NCBI GenBank assembly: GCA_026388095.1
Contig: JAPLKL010000069.1
Coordinates: 72,117 to 108,686, forward strand
Length of the DNA: 36,570 bases
Source: Elusimicrobiota bacterium
GTDB taxonomy: Bacteria; Elusimicrobiota; Elusimicrobia; UBA1565; UBA9628
Direction: 5' to 3'
The notes under the pieces were generated by a model. That model had not been told where the DNA came from. It was given only the letters and a program-made list of their open reading frames with translations, and did no database searches. The translations under genes were made by a program, and so were the position numbers. Shown here one piece after another: positions 1-7,185 of this stretch (its first letter is position 1; each line of letters opens with the position of its first letter).

Positions 1-941
1 TCCCGCCAGGCGAGATGGTCGTAGGTGTCCGCGGATTTCCAACGCTTTCCGCCCCGGAAGAGCATGTGGTCGCCGTAGGTCTTCCAGATCTCGCCTCCGA
101 GGTTCATCACGTCCAGGCCGATCCTGTTGTAGAAATCGTGGAGCGCCTTGTTGTTGATGATCCCGCCGAATATGGTGCGGTTGACGACCATGTGGCCCGA
201 GGCGAAGGAGTCTTCCAGGAAGTGGTCGGCGAAGGCGTTGTACATGAAGGCATAGGACAGGTCCGTGGCGGATCGGGCCTTGTCGCTTTGCGCGCATTTA
301 CCGGCTTCCTGGGCCAGGTGGATGGCGAAGGCGTGCAAAGTCAGATATTCTCTCAGCAGATTGTCGGAGTCGAGGTCGCGGAACACGTCCGGGCCGTTCT
401 TCGGCGACTTGAGCAGTTCCAGGTCCGGCTTCTCGAATTGCCGGATCTGGTCTTCCAGGGAATCCCCGTAGTCGAAGAAATGGCCGTTGTTGATCAGAGC
501 CATGTAGGGGAATTTGGGCTTGATCTTGATGATATCGGAATAGGCCGCGCTGTCCTTGAAATCCGCCATCGCCACGTTCTGCAGGTGGATGATCGCGTTG
601 GTGTCCGAGTATCTGTAGGAGAGGCCCTCGTTGAGGGTGAACAGGTTCTCCTCATAGTCTCCGGAAAGGGCGTTGAGGACGCCGCAAGTGGCGAGGTTCG
701 GAGGGTTGGACAGCTTGGTGAAATACACCGTATCGCTCTCCCGGTCATACTGGGCCCCCAGGTTCTCGGAGAAGAACGAAAGAGCCGCGTCCGTGCTCGG
801 GAAAACCCCGTCTTGGACCAAGGCCTGGATGAAATTCCGGCAAGCCTTGTCGCCGACGGCCTTGTGCTCGCTGTAGACGAAACCGAAAGCCCCCGGGCTT
901 GCGGCGACCATGATGCAGACGACCGCGAAGAATCTCTTCAC
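1..941 (-). CDS. Secreted protein resembling zinc-dependent phospholipase C (3' end cut by window)
   Basis: The frame opens at GTG 941 and runs off the left edge, so the C-terminus is missing. The first 20 or so residues (MKRFFAVVCIMVAASPGAFG) look like a signal peptide, so the product is probably exported. The mature part begins FVYSEHKAVGDKA. Further on it has the motif FADHFLEDSFASGHM and then ALHDFYNRIGLDVMN and WKTYGDH. Such an Asp/His pair followed by an S-x-GH segment is characteristic of bacterial proteins in the zinc phospholipase C / P1 nuclease superfamily, where these His and Asp residues bind zinc. The substrate cannot be told. It is 6 nt after the small anchored protein and probably in the same operon as the TPR-kinase. 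GTG is the first start after the in-frame TGA at 948-950; no good ribosome binding site is visible. Confidence 0.7.
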   Translation of the reverse strand, partial: MKRFFAVVCIMVAASPGAFGFVYSEHKAVGDKACRNFIQALVQDGVFPSTDAALSFFSENLGAQYDRESDTVYFTKLSNPPNLATCGVLNALSGDYEENLFTLNEGLSYRYSDTNAIIHLQNVAMADFKDSAAYSDIIKIKPKFPYMALINNGHFFDYGDSLEDQIRQFEKPDLELLKSPKNGPDVFRDLDSDNLLREYLTLHAFAIHLAQEAGKCAQSDKARSATDLSYAFMYNAFADHFLEDSFASGHMVVNRTIFGGIINNKALHDFYNRIGLDVMNLGGEIWKTYGDHMLFRGGKRWKSADTYDHLAWR

Positions 942-947
942 AAGGTG

Positions 948-1271
948 TCAGGGCGCCTGCGGCTTAGGCACCAGCCCGGTCCCCGCGCACTGCCGGTAGT
1001 CCACCACGGCCTCGATGAGGCCCGCCACCTCGGCCGGGGCCTTGGGGGGGCAGCCCCGCACCGGCACCGCCAGATAATCCGAATAGGCTTTGTGCCGCTC
1101 GCGGCAGTAATCCTCCAGGGAGAACGAAGAAACGCGCGACAGGGGCAGTTCCACCTGGGCCGAGGACTTCTCCCGCTCAGCCTTCTGCCTCAGGGAAAGA
1201 TAATAGCCCCCGCCGATGGCTCCGCCCGCCACCAGCAGCGCAAGGGTCAACGTGGTCCCGGAACTCGCCAT
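948..1271 (-). CDS. Small membrane-anchored protein of unknown function
   Basis: I do not recognise a family for this 107-residue protein. Residues 7-26 form one hydrophobic, Gly-rich membrane segment. A short basic stretch (RQKAEREK) follows and then a soluble domain with three cysteines (C56, C74, C95). ATG 1271 lies 2 nt after the stop of the TPR-kinase, and the stop is 6 nt before the start of the phospholipase-like gene, so it is almost certainly co-transcribed with both. An accessory role to the kinase or to the secreted protein is possible, but that rests only on position. Confidence 0.6.
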   Translation of the reverse strand: MASSGTTLTLALLVAGGAIGGGYYLSLRQKAEREKSSAQVELPLSRVSSFSLEDYCRERHKAYSDYLAVPVRGCPPKAPAEVAGLIEAVVDYRQCAGTGLVPKPQAP

Positions 1272-1273
1272 GG

Positions 1274-3577
1274 TCAGGAAGTGCGCACCGCGTCGAGCAA
1301 AGCCCGGAAATCCGCCGCCGTGCGGATGCGCTGGTCCGGGTCCGGATGCAGGGCCCCGTCGATGAGCACGTCGAAGGAGCGCGGCAAGGACGGCTCCAAA
1401 GCCGAGGGCTTGGGGTAGTCGGCGGCCATCTTCTGGGCGAAGCTGGCCGGCGGCGGGTAGGGGCGGCGGCCCGTCACCATCTCGTAGAGGCAGGTCCCCA
1501 AGGAGTAGATGTCGGACTCCGGGCGGACCATCCCGTGCTCCTGCTCGGGGGCCATGTAGTAGGGCGTGCCCGCCACCGTGTTGGTGACCTCGAAGCCCAG
1601 CTTGCGCCCGGTGAGCGTCTGCAGAGTGTCCTTGACCCGCCGGGAGATGCCGAAGTCCATCACCTTGACGATGCCCTGATCCGTGATCATGATGTTGGCC
1701 GGCTTGAGGTCGCGGTGCACCACGTGGTGGCGGTGCGCGAAATCGAGGGCCGCGCAGACGGGCTTGAGGAGGTCCCGGGAATAGGCGAGCGGGAGCCGGC
1801 CCTGGCGCGACAGGAGCTCGGCCAGGGAGCGGCCCGACAGGAACTCGAAGACCAGATAGAGCCCCCTCTGGTCGGAGACGATGGAGTGGATGTCCACGAT
1901 ATGGGGATGGTGCAGCGCCGCGACCGTGCGCGCCTCGTCGAGGAGCTGCGCCTTGGCCGCCGCGTCGATCTGGAACTCATCCAGGAGCATCTTGATGGCG
2001 ACCTTGCGGCCCAAGGCCTTGTCCACGGCCTCATAGACCACGCCCATGCCGCCCTGGCCCAACGCCTGGCCGATGGCGTAAGACTCGTCTATGGCTGACT
2101 TCACGCGCAGGTCCCGCACCCCCAGTCCCACGGGCGGCGCCGGCGGCGCGGATCGCGCCCAGCGCGCGCCGAAGACATGCAGCAGCCCCAGCGCGATGAG
2201 CAGCCCCCCCGCCACCGAGCTCAGCAGGATGACCAGGAACTGCTTGCGCCGGGGCGTGACCACAGGCGCCGGCGGCGCGGCGGCCCGGCTCGCGGTGGGC
2301 GCCAGGTCCAAGCCGTAGGCCGCGGCCGCGTCGTGATAGACCGGCTCGAACTGCGGGTTGATCTCGGCCGCCTTCTTGAGGTCGGCCACCATGGACTCCA
2401 GGTCCCCCATCTTCTCGTGGGCGAAGCCCCGGTTGGCGAAGGCGTAGGCGTTCTTGGGGTTGAGCTCCAGGGAATGGTTGGCGTCGGCCAGCGCGTCGTT
2501 GAAGCGCCCCAGGTGGTTGTAGGCGAAGGAGCGCGCGTCGCGCGCCGCGGTCTCGGTGGGATTGATGGTCAAGGCTTGGCTGGCGTTGGAGACCGCGTTG
2601 TCGTACTGGCCGATGAGGTTATAGGCCGCGGCGCGGTAGTAGTAGGCCGCGGTGTTGTTGGGGTCCTCGTGCAGGACCTTGTCCGCGGCCGCCACGGCGG
2701 CGTAGTAGTCCTTGAGCGCGATGCGGCTGGCCGCGTCGTGCAGAAGGCGCCCCACCGCCGCGGAGTTCGGCGCGCTCAGGGGCTCCTGGCTGCGATTCTC
2801 GACCTGGTTGAGCTGGGTCACCATCCCATGATACTCGCGCTGCACCTCCACCTCGAGCCGGCTCTTGATGTCGTGGATGGTGATCGGCGGCACCCGGCCT
2901 TCGGCCAGGCGCATCAGAGCGTGGGCCGTGCGGTCGTTGGGGTTCATGGCCAGGGCGCGGCGGGCGTCCTCCATGGTCTGCAGGTAATCGGCCAGGCCAT
3001 AGGAGGCCAGGGCCCGGGCCGTGTAGCCGTCCGGGTCGTTGGGATCGAGCTTGACGGCCTGGTCGGCGTATTCGAAGGCGCTCTTGAAGTTCTTGAGGCC
3101 GTACTCGGCGTTGGAGCGGTTGAGCAGGGCATCGCGATTGACCGGGTCCAAGCTCAGGACCTGGGCGGAGAGCCGGGCCGCCTCGTCCCAGCGGTTGGCC
3201 CGGTTGTTCATATAGGCGGCCCGGTTCTGGATATTCTTGAGGACATCCTTGGGCACGGCGTCGGGAGAGAGGCTGGTGGCCAACGAGGTGAGCTCGGGGA
3301 GGTTCTCGGTGACGAAGGCCTCGCGCTTGTCCTTGGGCAGCCGCGTGGCGGCGTCGTCTATGCGCTGTAGGACCGGCAGGACCTTGGTCTTGACCGTGCT
3401 CTCCGGCAAGGCCTGGAACATCACCCGCAAGGTCTGGACCGTGGCGTGGGCATCCGCGCTGCGGTCGACCGGGGCGCTTTGAGGCTGGGCGTCGGGCGAC
3501 GGCGGAGCCGCGCCGGCGAGGGACCCCAGCAAAAGGAAGAAGACGCCTGCGGCCCCAAGGGCCGCGCGCGGGAACAT
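1274..3577 (-). CDS. Transmembrane TPR-Ser/Thr protein kinase
   Basis: This 767-residue Hanks-type kinase has a reversed layout. Residues 1-24 look like a signal sequence. Residues about 110-210 and 280-420 are tetratricopeptide repeats (patterns such as ANRGFAHEKMGD and L-x-L-x-P). A Pro/Ala linker leads to one membrane segment at about 447-469, and the kinase domain fills 500-765. All catalytic elements are present: glycine loop GQGGMG 507-512, Lys529, Glu548, HRDLKPAN with Asp623, DFG with Asp641 and APE 676-678. It should therefore be active in the cytoplasm, with the TPR part outside if the N-terminal signal is cleaved. Most PknB-type kinases have the kinase domain first and the sensor domain last. 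The gene has its own promoter and a GGAG ribosome binding site before ATG 3577. Substrates are unknown. Confidence 0.92.
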   Translation of the reverse strand: MFPRAALGAAGVFFLLLGSLAGAAPPSPDAQPQSAPVDRSADAHATVQTLRVMFQALPESTVKTKVLPVLQRIDDAATRLPKDKREAFVTENLPELTSLATSLSPDAVPKDVLKNIQNRAAYMNNRANRWDEAARLSAQVLSLDPVNRDALLNRSNAEYGLKNFKSAFEYADQAVKLDPNDPDGYTARALASYGLADYLQTMEDARRALAMNPNDRTAHALMRLAEGRVPPITIHDIKSRLEVEVQREYHGMVTQLNQVENRSQEPLSAPNSAAVGRLLHDAASRIALKDYYAAVAAADKVLHEDPNNTAAYYYRAAAYNLIGQYDNAVSNASQALTINPTETAARDARSFAYNHLGRFNDALADANHSLELNPKNAYAFANRGFAHEKMGDLESMVADLKKAAEINPQFEPVYHDAAAAYGLDLAPTASRAAAPPAPVVTPRRKQFLVILLSSVAGGLLIALGLLHVFGARWARSAPPAPPVGLGVRDLRVKSAIDESYAIGQALGQGGMGVVYEAVDKALGRKVAIKMLLDEFQIDAAAKAQLLDEARTVAALHHPHIVDIHSIVSDQRGLYLVFEFLSGRSLAELLSRQGRLPLAYSRDLLKPVCAALDFAHRHHVVHRDLKPANIMITDQGIVKVMDFGISRRVKDTLQTLTGRKLGFEVTNTVAGTPYYMAPEQEHGMVRPESDIYSLGTCLYEMVTGRRPYPPPASFAQKMAADYPKPSALEPSLPRSFDVLIDGALHPDPDQRIRTAADFRALLDAVRTS

Positions 3578-4106
3578 GGCAGCTCCAGTCTACCAAAAGT
3601 GTAGGGAGCGCCGCCGAGTCTGTCAAGGGCCGACCCGGCCATTTCTGAGACGGGGGCGGCGATTTCCGGGCCGCCGTTTTTTTGTGGACGGGACCAATGT
3701 GGTCCGGGTGCTCTGGGGCTACGGCGGCGCCGAGTTCCGGGAGCAGGAGGAGAGCGACTGCGTCACCTTGGTCGAATCCTTCGCCGTGCTCTGCGGCAGC
3801 TTGGCCGGCCGGGCGGAGGTCGAGATCTTCTTCGACGGGGAGGGGCGGCGCTGGAAGCGGGTCCCGCGGGAAGCCGCCAACCTGCGCGTGCGCTTCGCCT
3901 GGGAGGAGTCGGCGGATTCGCTCATCCTCGACCGCGTCCGGGCGGGGTCGTTCGGGCGCGAGGGTAGCGTGACGGTGGTCACCGCTGACGGGGACCTCGG
4001 CCGCCGCGCCCGGGAGGAAGGCGGCCGCTGGATGACGGTCCGCGCCGGAGAAGGGCTGGAGAGACTGTTGCGCAGCATCGAGAGGCGGTTCACGGACAAG
4101 CCATGA
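3576..4106 (+). CDS. NYN-domain (YacP-like, PIN-fold) putative RNase
   Basis: The product has the NYN/PIN nuclease fold signature: a hydrophobic strand ending in VDGTNVV, an acidic middle (FFDGEGRRW; ADSLILDRV) and the terminal VVTADGDLGRRAREEGG. Relatives such as YacP are thought to cut RNA with acidic residues that hold a divalent metal. The start is uncertain. ATG 3576 gives 176 residues but adds 34 Arg-rich residues unlike the family and overlaps the kinase start on the other strand. GTG 3684 would remove the first strand of the fold. CTG 3645 is the only other in-frame candidate. None has a convincing ribosome binding site. The stop overlaps the next gene's ATG (ATGA at 4103-4106), implying coupled translation. 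Confidence 0.75.
   Translation: MAAPVYQKCRERRRVCQGPTRPFLRRGRRFPGRRFFVDGTNVVRVLWGYGGAEFREQEESDCVTLVESFAVLCGSLAGRAEVEIFFDGEGRRWKRVPREAANLRVRFAWEESADSLILDRVRAGSFGREGSVTVVTADGDLGRRAREEGGRWMTVRAGEGLERLLRSIERRFTDKP
3598..3626 (-). promoter_or_regulatory. Sigma-70-type promoter of the TPR-kinase operon
   Basis: Read on the minus strand, a perfect -35 box TTGACA (3621-3626) is followed by a 17-nt spacer and the -10 box TACACT (3598-3603). The predicted transcription start is near 3591, giving a leader of roughly 14 nt that holds the GGAG ribosome binding site of the kinase gene (start 3577). It is the best promoter match I found in the window. Confidence 0.8.
3655..3683 (+). terminator. Terminator-like hairpin plus T-tract inside the 5' part of the NYN gene
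   Basis: On the plus strand GGCGGC (3655-3660) pairs perfectly with GCCGCC (3670-3675) across a 9-nt loop, followed by G and seven T (3677-3683). This is the form of an intrinsic terminator. No plus-strand gene lies upstream, and the T-tract ends directly against GTG 3684, a possible start of the NYN gene. It might stop antisense transcription coming from the kinase region or act as an attenuator. It also encodes part of the NYN frame if an upstream start is used, so it may be accidental. Confidence 0.45.
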
Positions 4107-5230
4107 AGAACAGAGTCATCGTCGTGGGCGGAGGCATCATGGGCGCCAGCGCGGCCTACGCGCTCTCCCAGCTGGGCCGGCAGGTCACCGTGCTCGACTT
4201 GGCCGATGTGCCCAACCGGCACGGGGCCTCGGGCGACCAACTCCGGACCTTCCGCATGACTTATGGGAAAGACGCCTTTTACACCGAGATGGCGGCCAAG
4301 GCCCTGCCCCTCTGGCTCGACCTCTGCGCGCAGAGCTCGGACAAGTTCTTCGTCCAGAACGGCTTCCTGGATCTGGCCGTGCAGGCCCACGGCTACGTGG
4401 AGCACTGCGTCCAGGTGCTCAAGGACCACCGGATCCCCTTCCAGGTCCTGCAGAAAGAGGAGATCCGCCGCCATTACCCCATGATGAACTCCCGGGCCTT
4501 CCGCTTCGGCCTGCTGCACAAGGACGGGGGCATGATCTGGGCCATGCGCGCGGTCTCCTCGATCCTGGGCCTGGCCCAGCGCAAGGGCGCCAAGGTCCGC
4601 ACGCACACGCAGGTCGCCTCCTTGGTCAAGGCCAAGGGCGTCATCACCGCCCTGAAGGACACGGCGGGCCGCCTCCACGAGGCGGGAAGCTTCCTGTTCG
4701 CGCCCGGGGCCTGGACGACGGAGCTGCTCAAGGGCTACCGCCTGCCCCTCAAGGTGACCCGCCAGCAGCAGCTCTACCTGCGGCCGCCGTACAACCGGGG
4801 CCGCTACCGCCAGGAGCATTTCCCCCCGTTCTACGTGCAGAGCCAGGGCTTCTACGGCGTTCCCATGCACATCCACGGCTTCATGAAGATCGCGGAGAAC
4901 CGCAAGGGGCCCCCGGGCAAGCCGGGCGACGTGGACGAGCGCGAGATCACGCCGCAGTTCGAGCGCAAGGTCCGGACCTTCCTCAAGCGCTTCATCCCGG
5001 AGCTGGCGGGCTTCACCGAGCAAGAGGGCCATGTCTGCTACTACACCAGCACCAAGGACGAGGATTTCATAATGGACCGCCTGCCCGACGTGTCCAACGG
5101 CTATCTCATGACCGGCTTCTCGGGCCATGGCTTCAAGTTCGCACCGCTGGTGGGCCAGGCCATGGCCCAGCTCATGGTGGGCGGCAAGTCCGACCTGAAC
5201 CTGCACCGCTTCCGGCTCAACCGCTTCTAG
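4103..5230 (+). CDS. FAD-dependent amine oxidase of the monomeric sarcosine oxidase / DAO family
   Basis: This 375-residue flavoenzyme begins with the dinucleotide-binding motif VVGGGIMG (7-14). It then has the sarcosine-oxidase-like stretch GASGDQLRTFRMTYG (41-55). The C-terminal FAD region includes CYYTSTKDEDFIMD (312 onward) and GFSGHGFKFAPLVG. In monomeric sarcosine oxidase FAD is covalently held by a Cys in this position and a Lys activates oxygen; Cys312 and Lys263 (in HGFMKI) sit at matching places. A covalent flavin and oxidation of an N-methyl or secondary amine are thus likely, but the substrate is not clear. It overlaps the NYN gene by 4 nt and is followed after 4 nt by ccdA. Confidence 0.9.
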   Translation: MKNRVIVVGGGIMGASAAYALSQLGRQVTVLDLADVPNRHGASGDQLRTFRMTYGKDAFYTEMAAKALPLWLDLCAQSSDKFFVQNGFLDLAVQAHGYVEHCVQVLKDHRIPFQVLQKEEIRRHYPMMNSRAFRFGLLHKDGGMIWAMRAVSSILGLAQRKGAKVRTHTQVASLVKAKGVITALKDTAGRLHEAGSFLFAPGAWTTELLKGYRLPLKVTRQQQLYLRPPYNRGRYRQEHFPPFYVQSQGFYGVPMHIHGFMKIAENRKGPPGKPGDVDEREITPQFERKVRTFLKRFIPELAGFTEQEGHVCYYTSTKDEDFIMDRLPDVSNGYLMTGFSGHGFKFAPLVGQAMAQLMVGGKSDLNLHRFRLNRF

Positions 5231-5234
5231 CGCC

Positions 5235-5954
5235 ATGCACTCGGTGAGCGTCACAGCGGCTTTCCTGGCCGGCCTGGCCTCCTTCCTCTCGCCCTGCGTC
5301 CTGCCTTTGGTGCCGGGCTATATCTCGTTCATGTCGGGCCTGTCCCTGGAAGAGCTTGCCTCCGGGGAGATCCAGCCCGGGGTCACGCGCCGGGCCGCCT
5401 TGGCCGCGGTCTTCTTCGTGCTGGGCTTCTCTCTCGTGTTCACCGCGCTGGGCGCCTCGGCCTCGTTCGTGGGGCACCTCCTGGGCGCGCACCAGGTCCT
5501 GCTGAGCCGGATCGCGGGCGTTCTGGTCATCGTCTTCGGCTTGCACATGACAGGCCTGGTCCCCATCAAGTGGCTCTACTACACCAAGCGCGCGGACACC
5601 TCGAAGGTGGGGCCGGGCCTGCTGGGCTCGTTCCTGATGGGATTGGCCTTCGCCTTCGGCTGGACGCCCTGCATCGGGCCCATCCTGGCCGGCATATTGG
5701 CTCTGGCTTCCACGCAGGAGACCGTGGCCCAGGGCGTGGGCCTGCTCCTGGTCTACTCCATGGGCCTGGGAGTGCCTTTCATCCTGACCGGCCTGGGCAT
5801 CAACGCTTTCCTGAGCTTCTTCGCGCGCTACAAGCGCTTCATCCGCTGGGGTGAGATCGCGGCGGGCGTGCTGTTGATGGCTCTAGGCGTCCTGATCCTT
5901 TCGAACCGCATGAGCTGGCTGATGCGCCTGCTCCCATCCCCCTCTCCGCACTGA
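5235..5954 (+). CDS. ccdA: CcdA-type transmembrane thiol-disulfide carrier
   Basis: The 239-residue protein is a polytopic membrane protein of the CcdA/DsbD-beta family, which moves reducing equivalents from cytoplasmic thioredoxin to the outer side of the membrane, for cytochrome c maturation or other thiol targets. Both halves carry the family cysteine motif: SPCVLPLVPGYISF near residue 19 and WTPCIGPILAGILAL in the middle. About six hydrophobic segments are seen and the length is typical. No thioredoxin-like or cytochrome assembly gene is adjacent. It starts 4 nt after the oxidase stop and ends 8 nt before the ferritin-like gene. Confidence 0.92.
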   Translation: MHSVSVTAAFLAGLASFLSPCVLPLVPGYISFMSGLSLEELASGEIQPGVTRRAALAAVFFVLGFSLVFTALGASASFVGHLLGAHQVLLSRIAGVLVIVFGLHMTGLVPIKWLYYTKRADTSKVGPGLLGSFLMGLAFAFGWTPCIGPILAGILALASTQETVAQGVGLLLVYSMGLGVPFILTGLGINAFLSFFARYKRFIRWGEIAAGVLLMALGVLILSNRMSWLMRLLPSPSPH

Positions 5955-5962
5955 GGTCAACC

Positions 5963-6466
5963 ATGACCAAGAACGCGACCCCGAAGGTATTCGCTTTCGC
6001 CATCAAGATGGAGCAGGACGGGGAGAGGTTCTATCGCGACCTGGCGGCGCAGTCCCCGGACAAAGGGGTGCAGTTCATCCTCACCGGCTTGGCCGACGAC
6101 GAAGTGAAGCACGCCCATATCCTGCGCGAGCTCGAGAAGGGCGCCTCCCCGACCCTGACCGAGACCAGCGTATTGAGCGGCGCCAAGAGCGTGTTCTCCG
6201 GCATGGCCGCGCGCAAGGCCTTCGCGGCCGTGGGGACCGACCAGAAGGCGCTCTATCTGCAGGCCCTGGAGATAGAGCGCAGGTCCCGGGACTTCTACAA
6301 AGCCCAGGCCGACGGCACGGCCCTCAAGCCCCTCCGGGACGTGTTCCTGCGGCTCTGCGACCAAGAGAACCGGCACATGTTCCTGCTCGACAACATGATC
6401 CAGTTCATCTCCCGCCCCCAGATGTGGCTGGAGAACGCGGAGTTCAACCACCTCGAAGAGTATTGA
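5963..6466 (+). CDS. Diiron ferritin-like protein (rubrerythrin-related)
   Basis: A 167-residue four-helix protein with the full set of diiron ligands: Glu17 (KMEQDGERFY), E47-x-x-H50, a Glu in helix three (LEIERRSRDFY, 103/105) and E135-x-x-H138. It lacks the C-terminal rubredoxin domain of classical rubrerythrin, so it belongs to the shorter single-domain group. Relatives act in peroxide reduction or iron handling. Its place between ccdA and a metal transporter gene fits redox or metal homeostasis. The last four bases (TTGA, 6463-6466) also hold the probable TTG start of the next gene. Confidence 0.85.
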   Translation: MTKNATPKVFAFAIKMEQDGERFYRDLAAQSPDKGVQFILTGLADDEVKHAHILRELEKGASPTLTETSVLSGAKSVFSGMAARKAFAAVGTDQKALYLQALEIERRSRDFYKAQADGTALKPLRDVFLRLCDQENRHMFLLDNMIQFISRPQMWLENAEFNHLEEY

Positions 6467-7185
6467 CCCCAGTGACCCGCGACATCCAGGTCCTCTGCCT
6501 CACTGCGGCTTCCGTGGGCTTCTTCCACACCCTCATGGGGCCGGACCATTACCTGCCCTTCATCGCCATGGCCAAGGCCCGGGACTGGTCCTGGCGCAAG
6601 ACCGCCTTCATCACCTTCCTCTGCGGGATAGGCCATGTGGGGGGTTCGGTGGTCATCGGCATGGTCGGCATCGCTTTGGGCGCGGCCCTGAGCCGTGTGG
6701 TCCCGCTGGAAGCGTACCGCGGCCAGGTCGCGGCCTGGCTGCTTTTGGTCTTCGGGCTGCTCTACATGGTCTGGGGGCTTCGGCAGGCCCTGGCCGGCAA
6801 GCCGCACAGCCATCGCCATGCCCACGAAGAAGAGGGCGTCCACGAGCACGTGCACGACCATCTGGGCGCGGCCCACGTGCACGTCCATGAGCGGCCCCGG
6901 GCCAACATCACGCCCTGGGTGCTCTTCACGATATTCGTGTTCGGCCCCTGCGAGCCGCTCATCCCCATCCTGATGTACCCGGCGGCCACCCGCAGCCTGT
7001 GGGGCCTCGGCCTGGTGACGGCGAGCTTCTTCGCCGCCACCATCTCCACCATGCTCGCGGCCGTGTTCCTCGGCCACAAAGGGTTGAGCCTGGTCGGCCT
7101 GGGCCGCATGGACCGCTACACCCACGCCTTGGCCGGCGGCTCCATAGCCCTCTGCGGCGCCGCCATCGTGTTCCTGGGCCTCTAG
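6463..7185 (+). CDS. NicO/UreH-like metal transporter with His-rich loop
   Basis: The product (240 residues from TTG 6463) is a polytopic membrane protein. It has an N-terminal HTLMGPDHY motif (22-30) in the first membrane segment, GHVGGS at 57-62, and a central loop at about 114-143 crowded with His (HSHRHAHEEE; HEHVHDH; HVHVHE). The C-terminal half has GPCEPLIPILMYP. His/Asp motifs of this sort are found in nickel/cobalt NicO and UreH transporters; databases often name close relatives 'sulfite exporter TauE/SafE-like'. A divalent metal is my preferred substrate. TTG 6463 overlaps the previous stop and follows a GAAGAG ribosome binding site. GTG 6472 is an alternative. An ATG at 6424 lies deep in the previous gene and is less likely. 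Confidence 0.8.
   Translation: MTPVTRDIQVLCLTAASVGFFHTLMGPDHYLPFIAMAKARDWSWRKTAFITFLCGIGHVGGSVVIGMVGIALGAALSRVVPLEAYRGQVAAWLLLVFGLLYMVWGLRQALAGKPHSHRHAHEEEGVHEHVHDHLGAAHVHVHERPRANITPWVLFTIFVFGPCEPLIPILMYPAATRSLWGLGLVTASFFAATISTMLAAVFLGHKGLSLVGLGRMDRYTHALAGGSIALCGAAIVFLGL

Noticed and set aside
942-950. In-frame TGA between the small protein and phospholipase-like gene as a recoded codon
   Set aside because: The next frame begins with its own signal peptide, so two separate proteins are more sensible.
15-1418. Long plus-strand open frame over the left end
   Set aside because: It is antisense to three minus-strand genes with recognisable features (signal peptide, phospholipase-like motif, kinase end); its protein is Val/Gly/Arg-rich without motifs.
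3719-5254. 511-residue minus-strand open frame over the NYN and oxidase genes
   Set aside because: GC-rich shadow frame; the plus strand encodes clear NYN and FAD oxidase motifs.
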